Assembly (NCBI RefSeq): GCF_009870785.1
Contig: NZ_WTWX01000018.1
Location: 1-64,000 of the forward strand
DNA length: 64,000 bases
Direction: 5' to 3'
Origin: Paenibacillus sp. An7
GTDB taxonomy: Bacteria > Bacillota > Bacilli > Paenibacillales > Paenibacillaceae
Positions 1-7,782 of this stretch are shown here, piece by piece; the first letter of the stretch is position 1; each line of letters begins with the position of its first letter. The translations under genes were made by a program, and so were the position numbers. Below the pieces are notes generated by a model. The model was not told the origin of the DNA. It did no database searches and saw only the letters and a list, made by a program, of their open reading frames with translations.

Positions 1-76
1 TGGCGGAATTGGCAGACGCGCGCGACTCAAAATCGTGAGGGAAACCGTGGGGGTTTGATTCCCATCACCCGCTTCA
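1..76 (+). tRNA. tRNA-Leu (CAA), 5' end cut by window edge
   Basis: The D-arm, anticodon stem CGCGA/TCGTG and loop CTCAAAA (anticodon CAA) are clear, and a short class II variable arm follows. The 3' strand CACCCGC would pair with a 5' acceptor strand lying just outside the window. Two points are odd: the T-loop reads TTTGATT where TTCRANY is usual, and the T-stem GGGGG/CCCAT is imperfect. The base after the acceptor strand is T, whereas Leu tRNAs normally carry A73, and no CCA is encoded. It may be a divergent or decayed copy. Confidence 0.85.
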
Positions 77-84
77 TGTATAAA

Positions 85-112
85 CCTCTTTGCGAAAGCA
101 AAGGGGTTTTTT
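85..112 (+). terminator. Intrinsic terminator after tRNA
   Basis: CCTCTTTGC pairs with GCAAAGGGG around a GAAA tetraloop and is followed by six T. It ends the tRNA transcript. Confidence 0.9.
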
Positions 113-168
113 ATTATGGATTTAGCCAGATGAGTGTGTGAAACGCGCGAAACAAATAACCTCCCGCT

Positions 169-219
169 ATGAACTACACCCCAATGTTAGTTGATGTCTG
201 ACATTGGGGTGTAGTTCAT
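169..219. repeat. 22-bp inverted repeat, mini insertion-element-like palindrome
   Basis: Positions 169-190 pair with 198-219 around a 7-nt loop, with a single G-U. Each arm read outward-in begins TGAACTACACCCCAATGT, which resembles the terminal repeats of IS3-family (IS150-type) elements, often starting TGAACTGCACCCC. The arrangement could be two IS ends brought together after loss of the interior, or a MITE. The IS link is inference from memory of such ends. Confidence 0.55.
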
Positions 220-605
220 TTTACTGGTGGTCCTGATTTTATCTGCTTCTACAAAAGCGTAAGTGTTGATCTACTGGGGTTTTCCTTTTCTAGGTTAGAT
301 ATCGAACGGATTTAATAGGTTTGGGGATCTTTTTATACTATCACATGAAAAAAACATCATATGAATATTTCACAATAGATAAAAATAAACACACTGAAAT
401 ACTTCGAACATATCCACCATATACACCTCTCTATAAGTATAAAATAGCAGATATTTTAAAATATTACGGATGTAAAGATATATTATCTTACACCTTAATA
501 TTTATTTATAACTAACCTTTTCTTCGTATTACAGTGCGGGGATAAGGTTTTTTATGTGAATTCACATTGAGTTCTACTTTGAGTTCTATTTACTGTACAT
601 TCTTG
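220..605. other. Non-coding stretch, one doubtful small ORF
   Basis: No convincing gene. An AT-rich open frame of 56 codons starts at ATG 345 and ends at 515. It has no well-spaced ribosome binding site and no recognisable motif. It is probably chance, though a small lysine/tyrosine-rich protein cannot be excluded. Confidence 0.4.
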
Positions 606-614
606 TGTTATAAT
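606..614 (+). promoter_or_regulatory. Candidate extended -10 promoter for ABC operon
   Basis: TGTTATAAT matches an extended -10 (TGnTATAAT). A good -35 is not evident at 17 nt. It would give the ABC operon a leader of about 210 nt that includes the hairpin at 731-771. Confidence 0.4.
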
Positions 615-730
615 GCTACAGCATGAACATTAATCAGAAGGATCTTAAGAATAGCCACATAATATAAGACGATATCTAACTTCTTAATTCTCTTATGATA
701 GATTTAAGAAATTCATATGGAAATCGTAAG

Positions 731-771
731 TGCGCGAGTGTCCCATCGATGATTAATGAGGCACTCGCGCA
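731..771 (+). promoter_or_regulatory. Inverted repeat in ABC operon leader
   Basis: TGCGCGAGTG (731-740) is perfectly complementary to CACTCGCGCA (762-771) across a 21-nt loop, about 60 nt upstream of the ABC ATPase start. No T-run follows, so it is not a simple terminator. It could be an operator or an RNA hairpin, role unknown. Confidence 0.4.
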
Positions 772-830
772 TGTTGTTTATCGCTACTGATATCATCAAT
801 CACATAATGAAATGTTGAGGAGGAATGAAG

Positions 831-1763
831 ATGATCATAGAAGTAACGGGTTTGGTCAAAAGGTACAAAGATTACACAGCTGTAGACGGGGTGGATCTCA
901 GTATCCATGAAGGTGAGATATTTGGACTGCTGGGACCCAACGGTGCAGGCAAATCAACAACGATGAACACATTGCTGGGCTTGTTAAAAATAAACAATGG
1001 AACAGTGAAAATGTTTGGTAAGGATTTTTCCAAGCATGCAAAAGAAATTAAACGGTCGGTCGGATATGTACCGCAGGACTTGGCTTTTTTCGAAACCTTA
1101 AGTGCCATTGACAATGTAACGTATTGGGGGAAGTTGTATGGTCTTCGTGGCAAAGAGCTGCATACATCCGTACAGGAAGCACTTGAGTTTACTGGATTAT
1201 GGGACAGGAGAAAAGGGATTGCTAAGACTTTTTCAGGTGGTATGAAAAGACGTCTGAACATCGCTTGTGCGATTGTACATAAGCCGCGTATTCTTTTTAT
1301 GGATGAACCTACGGTTGGAGTAGATCCCCAATCACGCAATAATATTTTGGAATCAATTAAAATTATGAATCAAAAAGGGATGACCATCATCTATACTACA
1401 CACTACATGGAAGAGATCGAGGCAATCTGCGAACGAGTCGCCATTATGGATTTTGGAAAAGTGATCGCACTCGGAAGTATAGATGAGCTGATTGATTCCA
1501 TTTCAACGGGAACTCGCTTAAGTCTAGAGCTTGCATCGAATACGGACGCAGCCATTTCAGTGATTAAAGAATTGGAAGGTGTCACCGCTTGCAACAACAT
1601 AAATGGAGTACTCGACATTCGCTTGGAAAAAGATGAACGGTTTCTTACGGGGATAATGGAAAATCTGATCCGGAAAGAATTTAAAATTAAGTCCATGACA
1701 CTGGAAAAACCGAATCTGGAGACGGTATTCTTGCAGTTGACTGGTAAAAAACTGAGAGACTAA
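831..1763 (+). CDS. ABC-2 exporter ATP-binding protein
   Basis: This is the nucleotide-binding subunit of an ABC-2 type exporter (DrrA/NatA-like), energising the two permeases encoded next to it. Walker A GPNGAGKST lies near residue 37, the signature FSGGMKRR near 135, Walker B ILFMDEP near 157, and the switch-region His in TTHY follows. The protein continues into the C-terminal extension of about 80 residues usual for this family. ATGs occur at 825 and 831. The AGGAGG at 818-823 lies 7 nt before 831 but only 1 nt before 825, so 831 is the better start. The cargo (drug, peptide or lipid) cannot be told from sequence. Confidence 0.9.
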   Translation: MIIEVTGLVKRYKDYTAVDGVDLSIHEGEIFGLLGPNGAGKSTTMNTLLGLLKINNGTVKMFGKDFSKHAKEIKRSVGYVPQDLAFFETLSAIDNVTYWGKLYGLRGKELHTSVQEALEFTGLWDRRKGIAKTFSGGMKRRLNIACAIVHKPRILFMDEPTVGVDPQSRNNILESIKIMNQKGMTIIYTTHYMEEIEAICERVAIMDFGKVIALGSIDELIDSISTGTRLSLELASNTDAAISVIKELEGVTACNNINGVLDIRLEKDERFLTGIMENLIRKEFKIKSMTLEKPNLETVFLQLTGKKLRD

Positions 1764-1783
1764 CCCGGGACGGTGATAAAACG

Positions 1784-2917
1784 ATGAATATACTCACTCA
1801 AATTTTTTATTCGGCAAAACGGATCATGATTGACCCTAAATCGATTTTCATTAGATTACTCAGTTTTTTGTTAATTATTTTAATATTAGGTACTGCGTTT
1901 AAAGACCAATTTAATGTTACCTCTTTGGAAAAAGTAAGGATCGTTTATAGCAACCAAGATTCTGGTCAACTTGGAGAAATGTTCATTAGCTCTATGACCG
2001 GTGCGGAAGATATTAGCTCACTGGCAGAGTTCGATCCCGTATTTTCTCTTGATGAGGGACGAGAGTTTCTAAATAAGGAAGAGGCAGATGCGTTTATCTA
2101 TATTCCTGAAGGATTCTCGAACCAAGGGGAAGCAGATGGTTCAAGCAAAACAGTTGAAGTATATCTTGCCAAATCTTCCGGCGTTGATACAACAGTTGTA
2201 CGGAATGTCGTGGATAGTCTGGTTAATGGGCTCAATACCGCAGGGGTAGTCGCCACCATGTCAGGTAATTCGCAAATTGATCAAGTGAGTTCGGATACCA
2301 GCTTGAAGGAAGAACCTCTAACCGATTCCAAATCGGCCACAGCCATGGGATATTATGCTATTGCAATGCTGCTGATGTTTCTAATGCGTGGTCAGGAATA
2401 TGGCGCTGCAGGAATGGGAGAGGACTATTTGGGTACATTGGGTGATCGGCTCAAGCTTGCACCGATTAAACCTTTCGAACAGTATCTAGGTAAAACGATC
2501 GGTCTTTCCATAGTTACTTTCTTACAGGGCATGGTAATTATTCTGTTTACCAAATATGTATATGACGTGGATTGGGGGAATAACTTAGGTGTCATCGTAT
2601 TGATCGTGTTTGTGTTCTCTTTATTAACCACGACACTTGGTGGCCTATTGACCATTGTCTTAAAGGATTCCGTAAAAGCCGACACCCTTGCCAATATTGT
2701 AACTCTTGTATCCACTTTTCTTATTGGCGGGTTTATTATTATTGATTTTGGAGCTATCGCAGCAATTTCCCCAAGCTATTATGCAAAATCAGCGATATTT
2801 AACGTTGTATATAACGACGAGCTAGGTTCTGCTTTTGTAAATATTGGACAGATGTTGGCTATCACATTGTTATTTACGGTAATCAGTATTGTGGTTTCAA
2901 GGAGGAAGAGAGCATGA
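1784..2917 (+). CDS. ABC-2 type permease
   Basis: This is a membrane subunit of the exporter. It has one N-terminal membrane helix (about residues 20-38), a long extracytoplasmic domain (about 40-185), then five or six hydrophobic segments from about 186 to the end, as in ABC2_membrane_3 proteins. The stop overlaps the start of the next permease by 4 nt (ATGA), so the two are translationally coupled. The upstream ribosome binding site is weak, and the gene follows the ATPase by 20 nt, consistent with coupling to it. Confidence 0.85.
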   Translation: MNILTQIFYSAKRIMIDPKSIFIRLLSFLLIILILGTAFKDQFNVTSLEKVRIVYSNQDSGQLGEMFISSMTGAEDISSLAEFDPVFSLDEGREFLNKEEADAFIYIPEGFSNQGEADGSSKTVEVYLAKSSGVDTTVVRNVVDSLVNGLNTAGVVATMSGNSQIDQVSSDTSLKEEPLTDSKSATAMGYYAIAMLLMFLMRGQEYGAAGMGEDYLGTLGDRLKLAPIKPFEQYLGKTIGLSIVTFLQGMVIILFTKYVYDVDWGNNLGVIVLIVFVFSLLTTTLGGLLTIVLKDSVKADTLANIVTLVSTFLIGGFIIIDFGAIAAISPSYYAKSAIFNVVYNDELGSAFVNIGQMLAITLLFTVISIVVSRRKRA

Positions 2918-4047
2918 CGATCTTATTCAACAGCATAAAACGGATATTTCGAAAGCCAATAAACATCTTATTTATGCTTGTGCTTCCCATCCTGCTAAAT
3001 ATGTTTTTGATTTCGACGGTCACCAAAGATGCAAAATATAATGTAGGCATACTGGACCAGGATTCATCCCCATTCATAGTGGATCTAATATCGGATATGC
3101 AGGAGAAATACAATGTAACATTACTGACCCCTGGTGATGATGTAAAGGGCTTGATAGTAAACAAAAAACTAGACAGTGCTTTTACTTTTCCAGCGGAATT
3201 CACTGCAGAGATGCTTGAAGGAAAAGATGTATCTGCTCTGAGCTATGCCCTTGAGGCTTCTAATGTGGCGAGACCCGTTCAAGTATACGTATCGAGTTAT
3301 ATATCTTCAGCAAAACAAATTGCGGCAGCTGCAAACGGGAATGAAGATGCATTCTATAAGGGGATGGAAGCTTATAAGAAGAATGCATTCGCTGCAGAAT
3401 ATAAGAGCTTTTCTACTGGAACTTCTGAAAAATCTGAAAAAGACGTAAACACGGCGGTAATGTCCCTAGGTTATATCGCATTTGGTATGTTATTCTTGAT
3501 TACTTTCTCCACAAGCTTAATTCTGGAGGATAAGCTAAATGGAGTCTATGATCGGATCACCGCAACACCGCTGACACGTTCTCGTTATTTTTCACAACAT
3601 ATGATAGCAAGCTTCCTAGTTGCAACGATTCAGGTTGTCGTATTAATCAGTTTGTTACCGAAAATAGTCGATATATCCTATGGATCAACACTGGCTCAAC
3701 AACTGGAAGTCATGACAGTTTGTCTTGCGTTTGCTCTTGCTTGCGTAGCCATTGGCGTTGCAATCAGCAGATTTGCAAAAAGCGCACTGATGGTGAGCTC
3801 GCTAACGGCATTAGTCAATATCCCGATGCTGATGCTTGGTGGATGTTTTTGGCCAAGAGAAATCATGCCAGACTTTATGCAGCGGATCGGCGATTTTGTG
3901 CCGACAACTTGGTTTTTAGAAGCAGGGGAAAAGGTGTTGTATGGAAAAGGTTTAAACGGTGCCGTTCTTGAGCTGTCATACTTAATTGGCTTCTCTGCTT
4001 TGTTATTAATCGTGTCGTTTACAATCAAGTCAGAAAAGGTGAGATGA
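2914..4047 (+). CDS. ABC-2 type permease, second subunit
   Basis: It has the same length (377 aa) and topology as the preceding permease: one N-terminal helix, a large outer domain with a KYNVGILDQDSSPF-like strand, then a cluster of membrane helices. The two are probably ancient paralogs forming a heterodimeric channel with the ATPase. The start lies inside the stop of the upstream gene (ATGA overlap), with AAGGAGG 12 nt upstream. Last gene of the operon. Confidence 0.85.
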   Translation: MTILFNSIKRIFRKPINILFMLVLPILLNMFLISTVTKDAKYNVGILDQDSSPFIVDLISDMQEKYNVTLLTPGDDVKGLIVNKKLDSAFTFPAEFTAEMLEGKDVSALSYALEASNVARPVQVYVSSYISSAKQIAAAANGNEDAFYKGMEAYKKNAFAAEYKSFSTGTSEKSEKDVNTAVMSLGYIAFGMLFLITFSTSLILEDKLNGVYDRITATPLTRSRYFSQHMIASFLVATIQVVVLISLLPKIVDISYGSTLAQQLEVMTVCLAFALACVAIGVAISRFAKSALMVSSLTALVNIPMLMLGGCFWPREIMPDFMQRIGDFVPTTWFLEAGEKVLYGKGLNGAVLELSYLIGFSALLLIVSFTIKSEKVR

Positions 4048-4162
4048 GTTAACATAACTTTACGTTATGTAGAAATAAACTGGAAGAGTCTTATGAAATA
4101 GACATTGGATTAACTTAAGTTTACTTCAATTAATACTGTATCCTCATAATGTGAAACAAATC

Positions 4163-4225
4163 AAAAACCCTTCAAGTAATGCTCCCCTGTTTAATGATTT
4201 GGGTGTTAACCTTGAAGGGGTTTTT
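4163..4225 (+). terminator. Probable terminator of ABC operon
   Basis: AACCCTTCAAG pairs with CTTGAAGGGGTT with a one-base bulge, followed by TTTTT. The loop is long (about 34 nt). The A-run on the other side could let it work in both directions. Confidence 0.6.
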
Positions 4226-4352
4226 GTATTGGTGAAAAGTATAAACAGAGTGTTATGTTGTGTAATTAATAGTTTATAGCACTTTTTTAGGGCCCAGAAT
4301 AATACTTCAAGTCGTTTTGAATAGGTCACGTTAACCAATGAATAATTCTTGA

Positions 4353-4574
4353 TTACCGTAAAGGAGACAAGAGAAATGGGATTAAACTAACCCATGGTCT
4401 ACCTTCCCAAAGTACTAATTCCAGACCACGGGGAATGAGGGGGAGCAAATCTTCAGTATGTACCGGCCAATGGGCGCACAACAAATCATTCCATCCCTGT
4501 TTCATCAGCCAAGGTCCTTCTGGAATAGGAAACGAACGATGCTTTGTGTGAGATATGCGAAGTGTTTTAATCAT
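4353..4574 (-). pseudogene. DUF2071 (YqjF-like) remnant, N-terminal part only
   Basis: The 73-codon frame reads like the start of DUF2071/YqjF proteins (WLMKQGWNDLLCAHWPVHTE, then LIPRGLELVLWEGRPWVSLIPF). Family members are about 230-250 aa, so roughly two thirds is missing: the frame ends in TAA directly after the first conserved block. The sequence beyond holds no recognisable continuation. A GGAAG site lies near the start. The identification rests on family memory. Confidence 0.7.
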
Positions 4575-5094
4575 GCGGATTGTTTTCTTCCAATCTAAAA
4601 AGTAGTAAAAAGAAAGAATTAAAAGAATTTGATTTCAATGTTAATTGACTTATGAATCACATAATATGAGGCTTTTTGTGTTGTTGTTCGCTAGAATCCT
4701 GATTGAGCGAGTTGAATAAATGGATGAAATAATGTAAGCGCCTTATTTAAAGATAACAGACTGAGCACATCCAAAATGCTTTTAGAAAGTAGGAACAGGT
4801 TTATCGTGGGTCAAAATGTCTCCTGCTGTTTACGAAATTCTGACATTAGTCCTATTACTTTTTTTGATGATTACTCTAAATTTTATTGGAGCAATTCACA
4901 TTAAAGAGAGTCCTATAGTAATGGGCATCGACAATTGATAGCGGGGATTTTATAGACGAAAAGAATCATTTTTCCGGGAAATTTGATGAAATGGGTGTAC
5001 GCAGCGAGGTGTATATACTACGATCAGACAAGGCCTTTTTTACACAAATACGAAATGAAGTCAATTCATATCGATCATGGGAGGAACATACGAA
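4575..5094. other. Intergenic, no gene seen
   Basis: AT-rich, with no open frame that has a ribosome binding site and no clear hairpin. It presumably holds the promoter of the lipoprotein gene at 5095. Confidence 0.5.
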
Positions 5095-5967
5095 ATGAAA
5101 TTAAAGAAATTGGCAGTAACCGTTATTTTAGGGGGCGTTTGTTTGCTTGGTGCAGGATGTGCGGAGCAGAGACAGGGAGGAGAGACAACGCTTGGACAAG
5201 CCGTGCAAAATGGCAACGACATCATGATTCCGCACAATGATCGGCTGAATTTATCCACGGATAAGAAATGGATTGAGCAGGAAGGACATCAATCAGACCT
5301 AATCCGGCTGCAATGGACGGCAGAAAGAGCTAAGCCTGCAATTGTCTGGGTTGACGAAGCTGGCAAGAACAAGACAGCAATTATTTCCCATGACAAAGCA
5401 AACAATCCAGAGCAACACGATCATAAACATATCTCGTTTGAGACTACAATGTCACCGACTGGCCAATATGCCAACCAACTGTTCACTCGAATGGAAATTC
5501 CATTCGATACGGATATAAGCGAGATTCGTACTCATTCATCCAACTTTAATGTGATGAGTGGGGTGTTGCGTGTAGCTGGGGAGAAGGGGGCGAACAGAGA
5601 TATTGAGTTAAGTGTATCCGGTAAGGAGAATGAAACGACACCAAGATGGGTCGTGCGGGCAGATAGTTCACAAGAATCGGGCGATAATACGGGATCCAAC
5701 CTGCAGTTTATCCGTTATGACGATCATGGTAAAGTAGTTGATTCCCCGCTCAGCATACAACGCACTAATGGTAACATTGGGATTGGTACGAATGATCCGG
5801 ATACTAAGCTCGATATAAATGGGGACAAACTGCGTATTCGCGATAAGTATACTCCTGCATCGTCTAATAGCGCCTGTAGCCAGGGACAGATGGCGTGGGA
5901 TGATGACCATGTATATGTTTGTGTTGCCAAAGATAACTGGAAGCGGACAGAACTATCGTCATGGTAA
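5095..5967 (+). CDS. Lipoprotein with phage-tail-like C-terminal segment
   Basis: Start ATG 5095 has GGGAGG 12 nt upstream and gives a 290-aa protein. Residues 1-20 form a signal peptide ending in lipobox LLGAGC. The middle is hydrophilic and unrecognised. The last 70 residues contain NGNIGIGTNDPDTKLDINGD, a pattern typical of phage tail fibre and collagen-like proteins just before the intramolecular chaperone region, followed by a Cys-containing tail (QGQMAWDDDHVYVCVAKDNW). It is probably anchored to the outer face of the membrane. Function unknown. Confidence 0.75.
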   Translation: MKLKKLAVTVILGGVCLLGAGCAEQRQGGETTLGQAVQNGNDIMIPHNDRLNLSTDKKWIEQEGHQSDLIRLQWTAERAKPAIVWVDEAGKNKTAIISHDKANNPEQHDHKHISFETTMSPTGQYANQLFTRMEIPFDTDISEIRTHSSNFNVMSGVLRVAGEKGANRDIELSVSGKENETTPRWVVRADSSQESGDNTGSNLQFIRYDDHGKVVDSPLSIQRTNGNIGIGTNDPDTKLDINGDKLRIRDKYTPASSNSACSQGQMAWDDDHVYVCVAKDNWKRTELSSW

Positions 5968-6055
5968 TCTCTCTTTCTTAATTTGTGATATATTGAAAAT
6001 AACAAATATTCATCCAACTCCTTTAGATTTATTTCAAACTCGAAAGAACCTCAGA

Positions 6056-6091
6056 AGAGAAAGGGCCAAGTTTGTTCAATTGGCCTTCTCT
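6056..6091 (+). terminator. Stem-loop after lipoprotein gene
   Basis: AGAG.AAGGGCCAA pairs with TTGGCCTTCTCT around a loop of about 10 nt. There is no T-run after it, so termination activity is uncertain. Confidence 0.4.
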
Positions 6092-6264
6092 AAGACCGAC
6101 TAAAGAAGAAATCCTCATTACATATTATAAGGACAACATTCATGAAGTATGACAAGAGCTTTATGATGTGAACTCTATTAGTAGCGACTACTTAAGCTGA
6201 AATGTGATATCATCGAAATGCTATGACTTTACTTTCTAATAGGATAAGATAACGGGAGGATATT

Positions 6265-6795
6265 ATGAAAAAAGGTTTGCTCATTGTTTCGTTTATTTTA
6301 TTAATTCTGGTAACAGTAGCTTGTAATAACCAAAGTTATAATAGTGAATTAAATGAAGCTGGAACGCAGGATATTAAAGAAAAAGTTCATGCGTATAGTG
6401 TTGGTTCCTTTGAGGATGTAAGTGCATCTATTACACCAGAGGAACTGATTGTGACGGATCATGGCAAAAAGACATCTTTTGACCTTCCAGAGGACGAGTT
6501 TTTTGTGTCCATTGCACCGTTTATTGAAAACACACATGAATGTGCTATCCACAGTCTAACGGGGTGCCAAGGGGAATTAGTGAATAAAAATTTCGACGTA
6601 CTTATTCAAGATGAAGAAGGTACTATCGTAATGGATGACACGATTACTTCTTTTGAGAATGGTTTTATTGATTTATGGCTGCCAAGAGATCGAACATATC
6701 AAGTGAAGATAGAGTATGAGGGCAAAACAGCAGAATCTGAGATCGGTACTTTTAAAGATAGTAATACATGTATTACAACGATGCGACTAACATAA
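6265..6795 (+). CDS. CueP-family metal-binding lipoprotein
   Basis: This 176-aa protein resembles CueP, a periplasmic copper-binding protein first described in Salmonella and common as a lipoprotein in Bacilli. Residues 1-20 are a signal peptide with lipobox VTVAC. The CueP core is visible: FVSIAPFI, then HECAIHSLTGCQGEL with two Cys, NGFIDLWLPRDRTY, and the C-terminal CITTMRL with the third Cys. It probably binds copper or acts in thiol/copper handling outside the membrane. GGGAGG lies 7 nt before the start. It is monocistronic, with a terminator right after it. Confidence 0.85.
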   Translation: MKKGLLIVSFILLILVTVACNNQSYNSELNEAGTQDIKEKVHAYSVGSFEDVSASITPEELIVTDHGKKTSFDLPEDEFFVSIAPFIENTHECAIHSLTGCQGELVNKNFDVLIQDEEGTIVMDDTITSFENGFIDLWLPRDRTYQVKIEYEGKTAESEIGTFKDSNTCITTMRLT

Positions 6796-6821
6796 CATTC
6801 CATTCCATTCCATATATAACG

Positions 6822-6847
6822 AAGCCTGATCATTCGGGCTTTTTTTG
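6822..6847 (+). terminator. Intrinsic terminator
   Basis: AAGCCTGA/TCGGGCTT stem (one G-U), TCAT loop and seven T follow the cueP-like gene. Confidence 0.85.
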
Positions 6848-6910
6848 TTTTATAATTTGAAGTAATTGCACCTTAAAAATATAAAATCGTTTTATGTTGG
6901 GAGTAAAGTC

Positions 6911-7636
6911 ATGATCGAAACGTTCCTATCCTCCAATAGTACATGTACAGAAAATTGCCGTATGGTAGTTTGCTTTTTTGCCGGTGTACTGACTTATCGT
7001 AATAATTTTGAAGCAGCGGCAAGTGAGATTGCAAAGAGATATCAAGATGTAAAAATGATGACGATCTTTCCCTATGGGACTGCAAACGGTATAACGAGGT
7101 TCTCTTTTATCCGGCTTTTGGCAAAGCAGCTTACTAAGGTTAGCTATGACCTATCCCATGACCAGTCTAAGCGAGTAACAAATGTATCACAAATCATCAG
7201 AGAGCATGCGGAAACTTCGGATCGCGTAATCCTTATCGGGCATAGCGCTGGAGGCGTGATCGCTTATCGGACAGGACTTGTATTGGAGCAAAAATACGGA
7301 TTTCAGCAGCTTCAAGTATTTGCTGTCGGGTGTCCAAAGTTTCATTTGAGAGACATTCCATTTAATAATAGGTTTACATATATTACAGGACAGATTCGGG
7401 ACAGAATCACACAAATTGGCAAATGGCGTAAGCCGGGTTCTAGGATATACGTAGGTAGACCGGGGCGTGAAATTCAAATGGATTTTAATCCAGCCCATCA
7501 AGGATGGAAGTTTCATGCTTCCTATTTTTTGAAATCGGACTGGATGGATTCGAACCAAGTGTTTCGTTCCAATTCAGAAAAATTAGTCGCTAAAATTCAC
7601 GAACTGGATCAGGAAACGAATTTTCAGGATAGCTAA
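6911..7636 (+). CDS. Alpha/beta hydrolase, lipase-like
   Basis: About 241 aa with an early beta strand (VVCFFAGVLTY) and the nucleophile elbow GHSAGG, whose Ser is flanked by a strand (DRVILIGHS) and a helix (GVIAYRTGL) as in lipases and esterases. A candidate catalytic His is in the NPAHQGWKFH region. No signal peptide, so probably cytoplasmic. An alternative TTG at 6866 has no ribosome binding site. ATG 6911 has TGGGAG 8 nt upstream and is preferred. Substrate unknown. Confidence 0.7.
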   Translation: MIETFLSSNSTCTENCRMVVCFFAGVLTYRNNFEAAASEIAKRYQDVKMMTIFPYGTANGITRFSFIRLLAKQLTKVSYDLSHDQSKRVTNVSQIIREHAETSDRVILIGHSAGGVIAYRTGLVLEQKYGFQQLQVFAVGCPKFHLRDIPFNNRFTYITGQIRDRITQIGKWRKPGSRIYVGRPGREIQMDFNPAHQGWKFHASYFLKSDWMDSNQVFRSNSEKLVAKIHELDQETNFQDS

Positions 7637-7730
7637 TCTGGTGAAAATTGGATGTTCCGTACATTTTGGGAAGAAAACATAGTCTAATCTATAAGGTTGG
7701 TTAATCGTATGAGGAATTATAGGAGTACTT

Positions 7731-7739
7731 ATGTTTTAA
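7731..7739 (+). promoter_or_regulatory. Two-codon minigene ahead of tet-like gene
   Basis: AGGAG at 7721-7725 is followed at good spacing by ATG TTT TAA, five bases before ATG 7744 and 44 nt before ATG 7783. Tet(M)-type and other ribosome-protection genes are often controlled by short leader ORFs. Whether this one is translated is unknown. Confidence 0.3.
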
Positions 7740-7782
7740 TAAAATGAGCAGTATCAACAAGAAACGAGGAAAGTGGGATTCT

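Noticed and set aside
872..1339. Long minus-strand ORF opposite the ABC ATPase
   Set aside because: A shadow of the strongly conserved plus-strand gene. No ribosome binding site or family.
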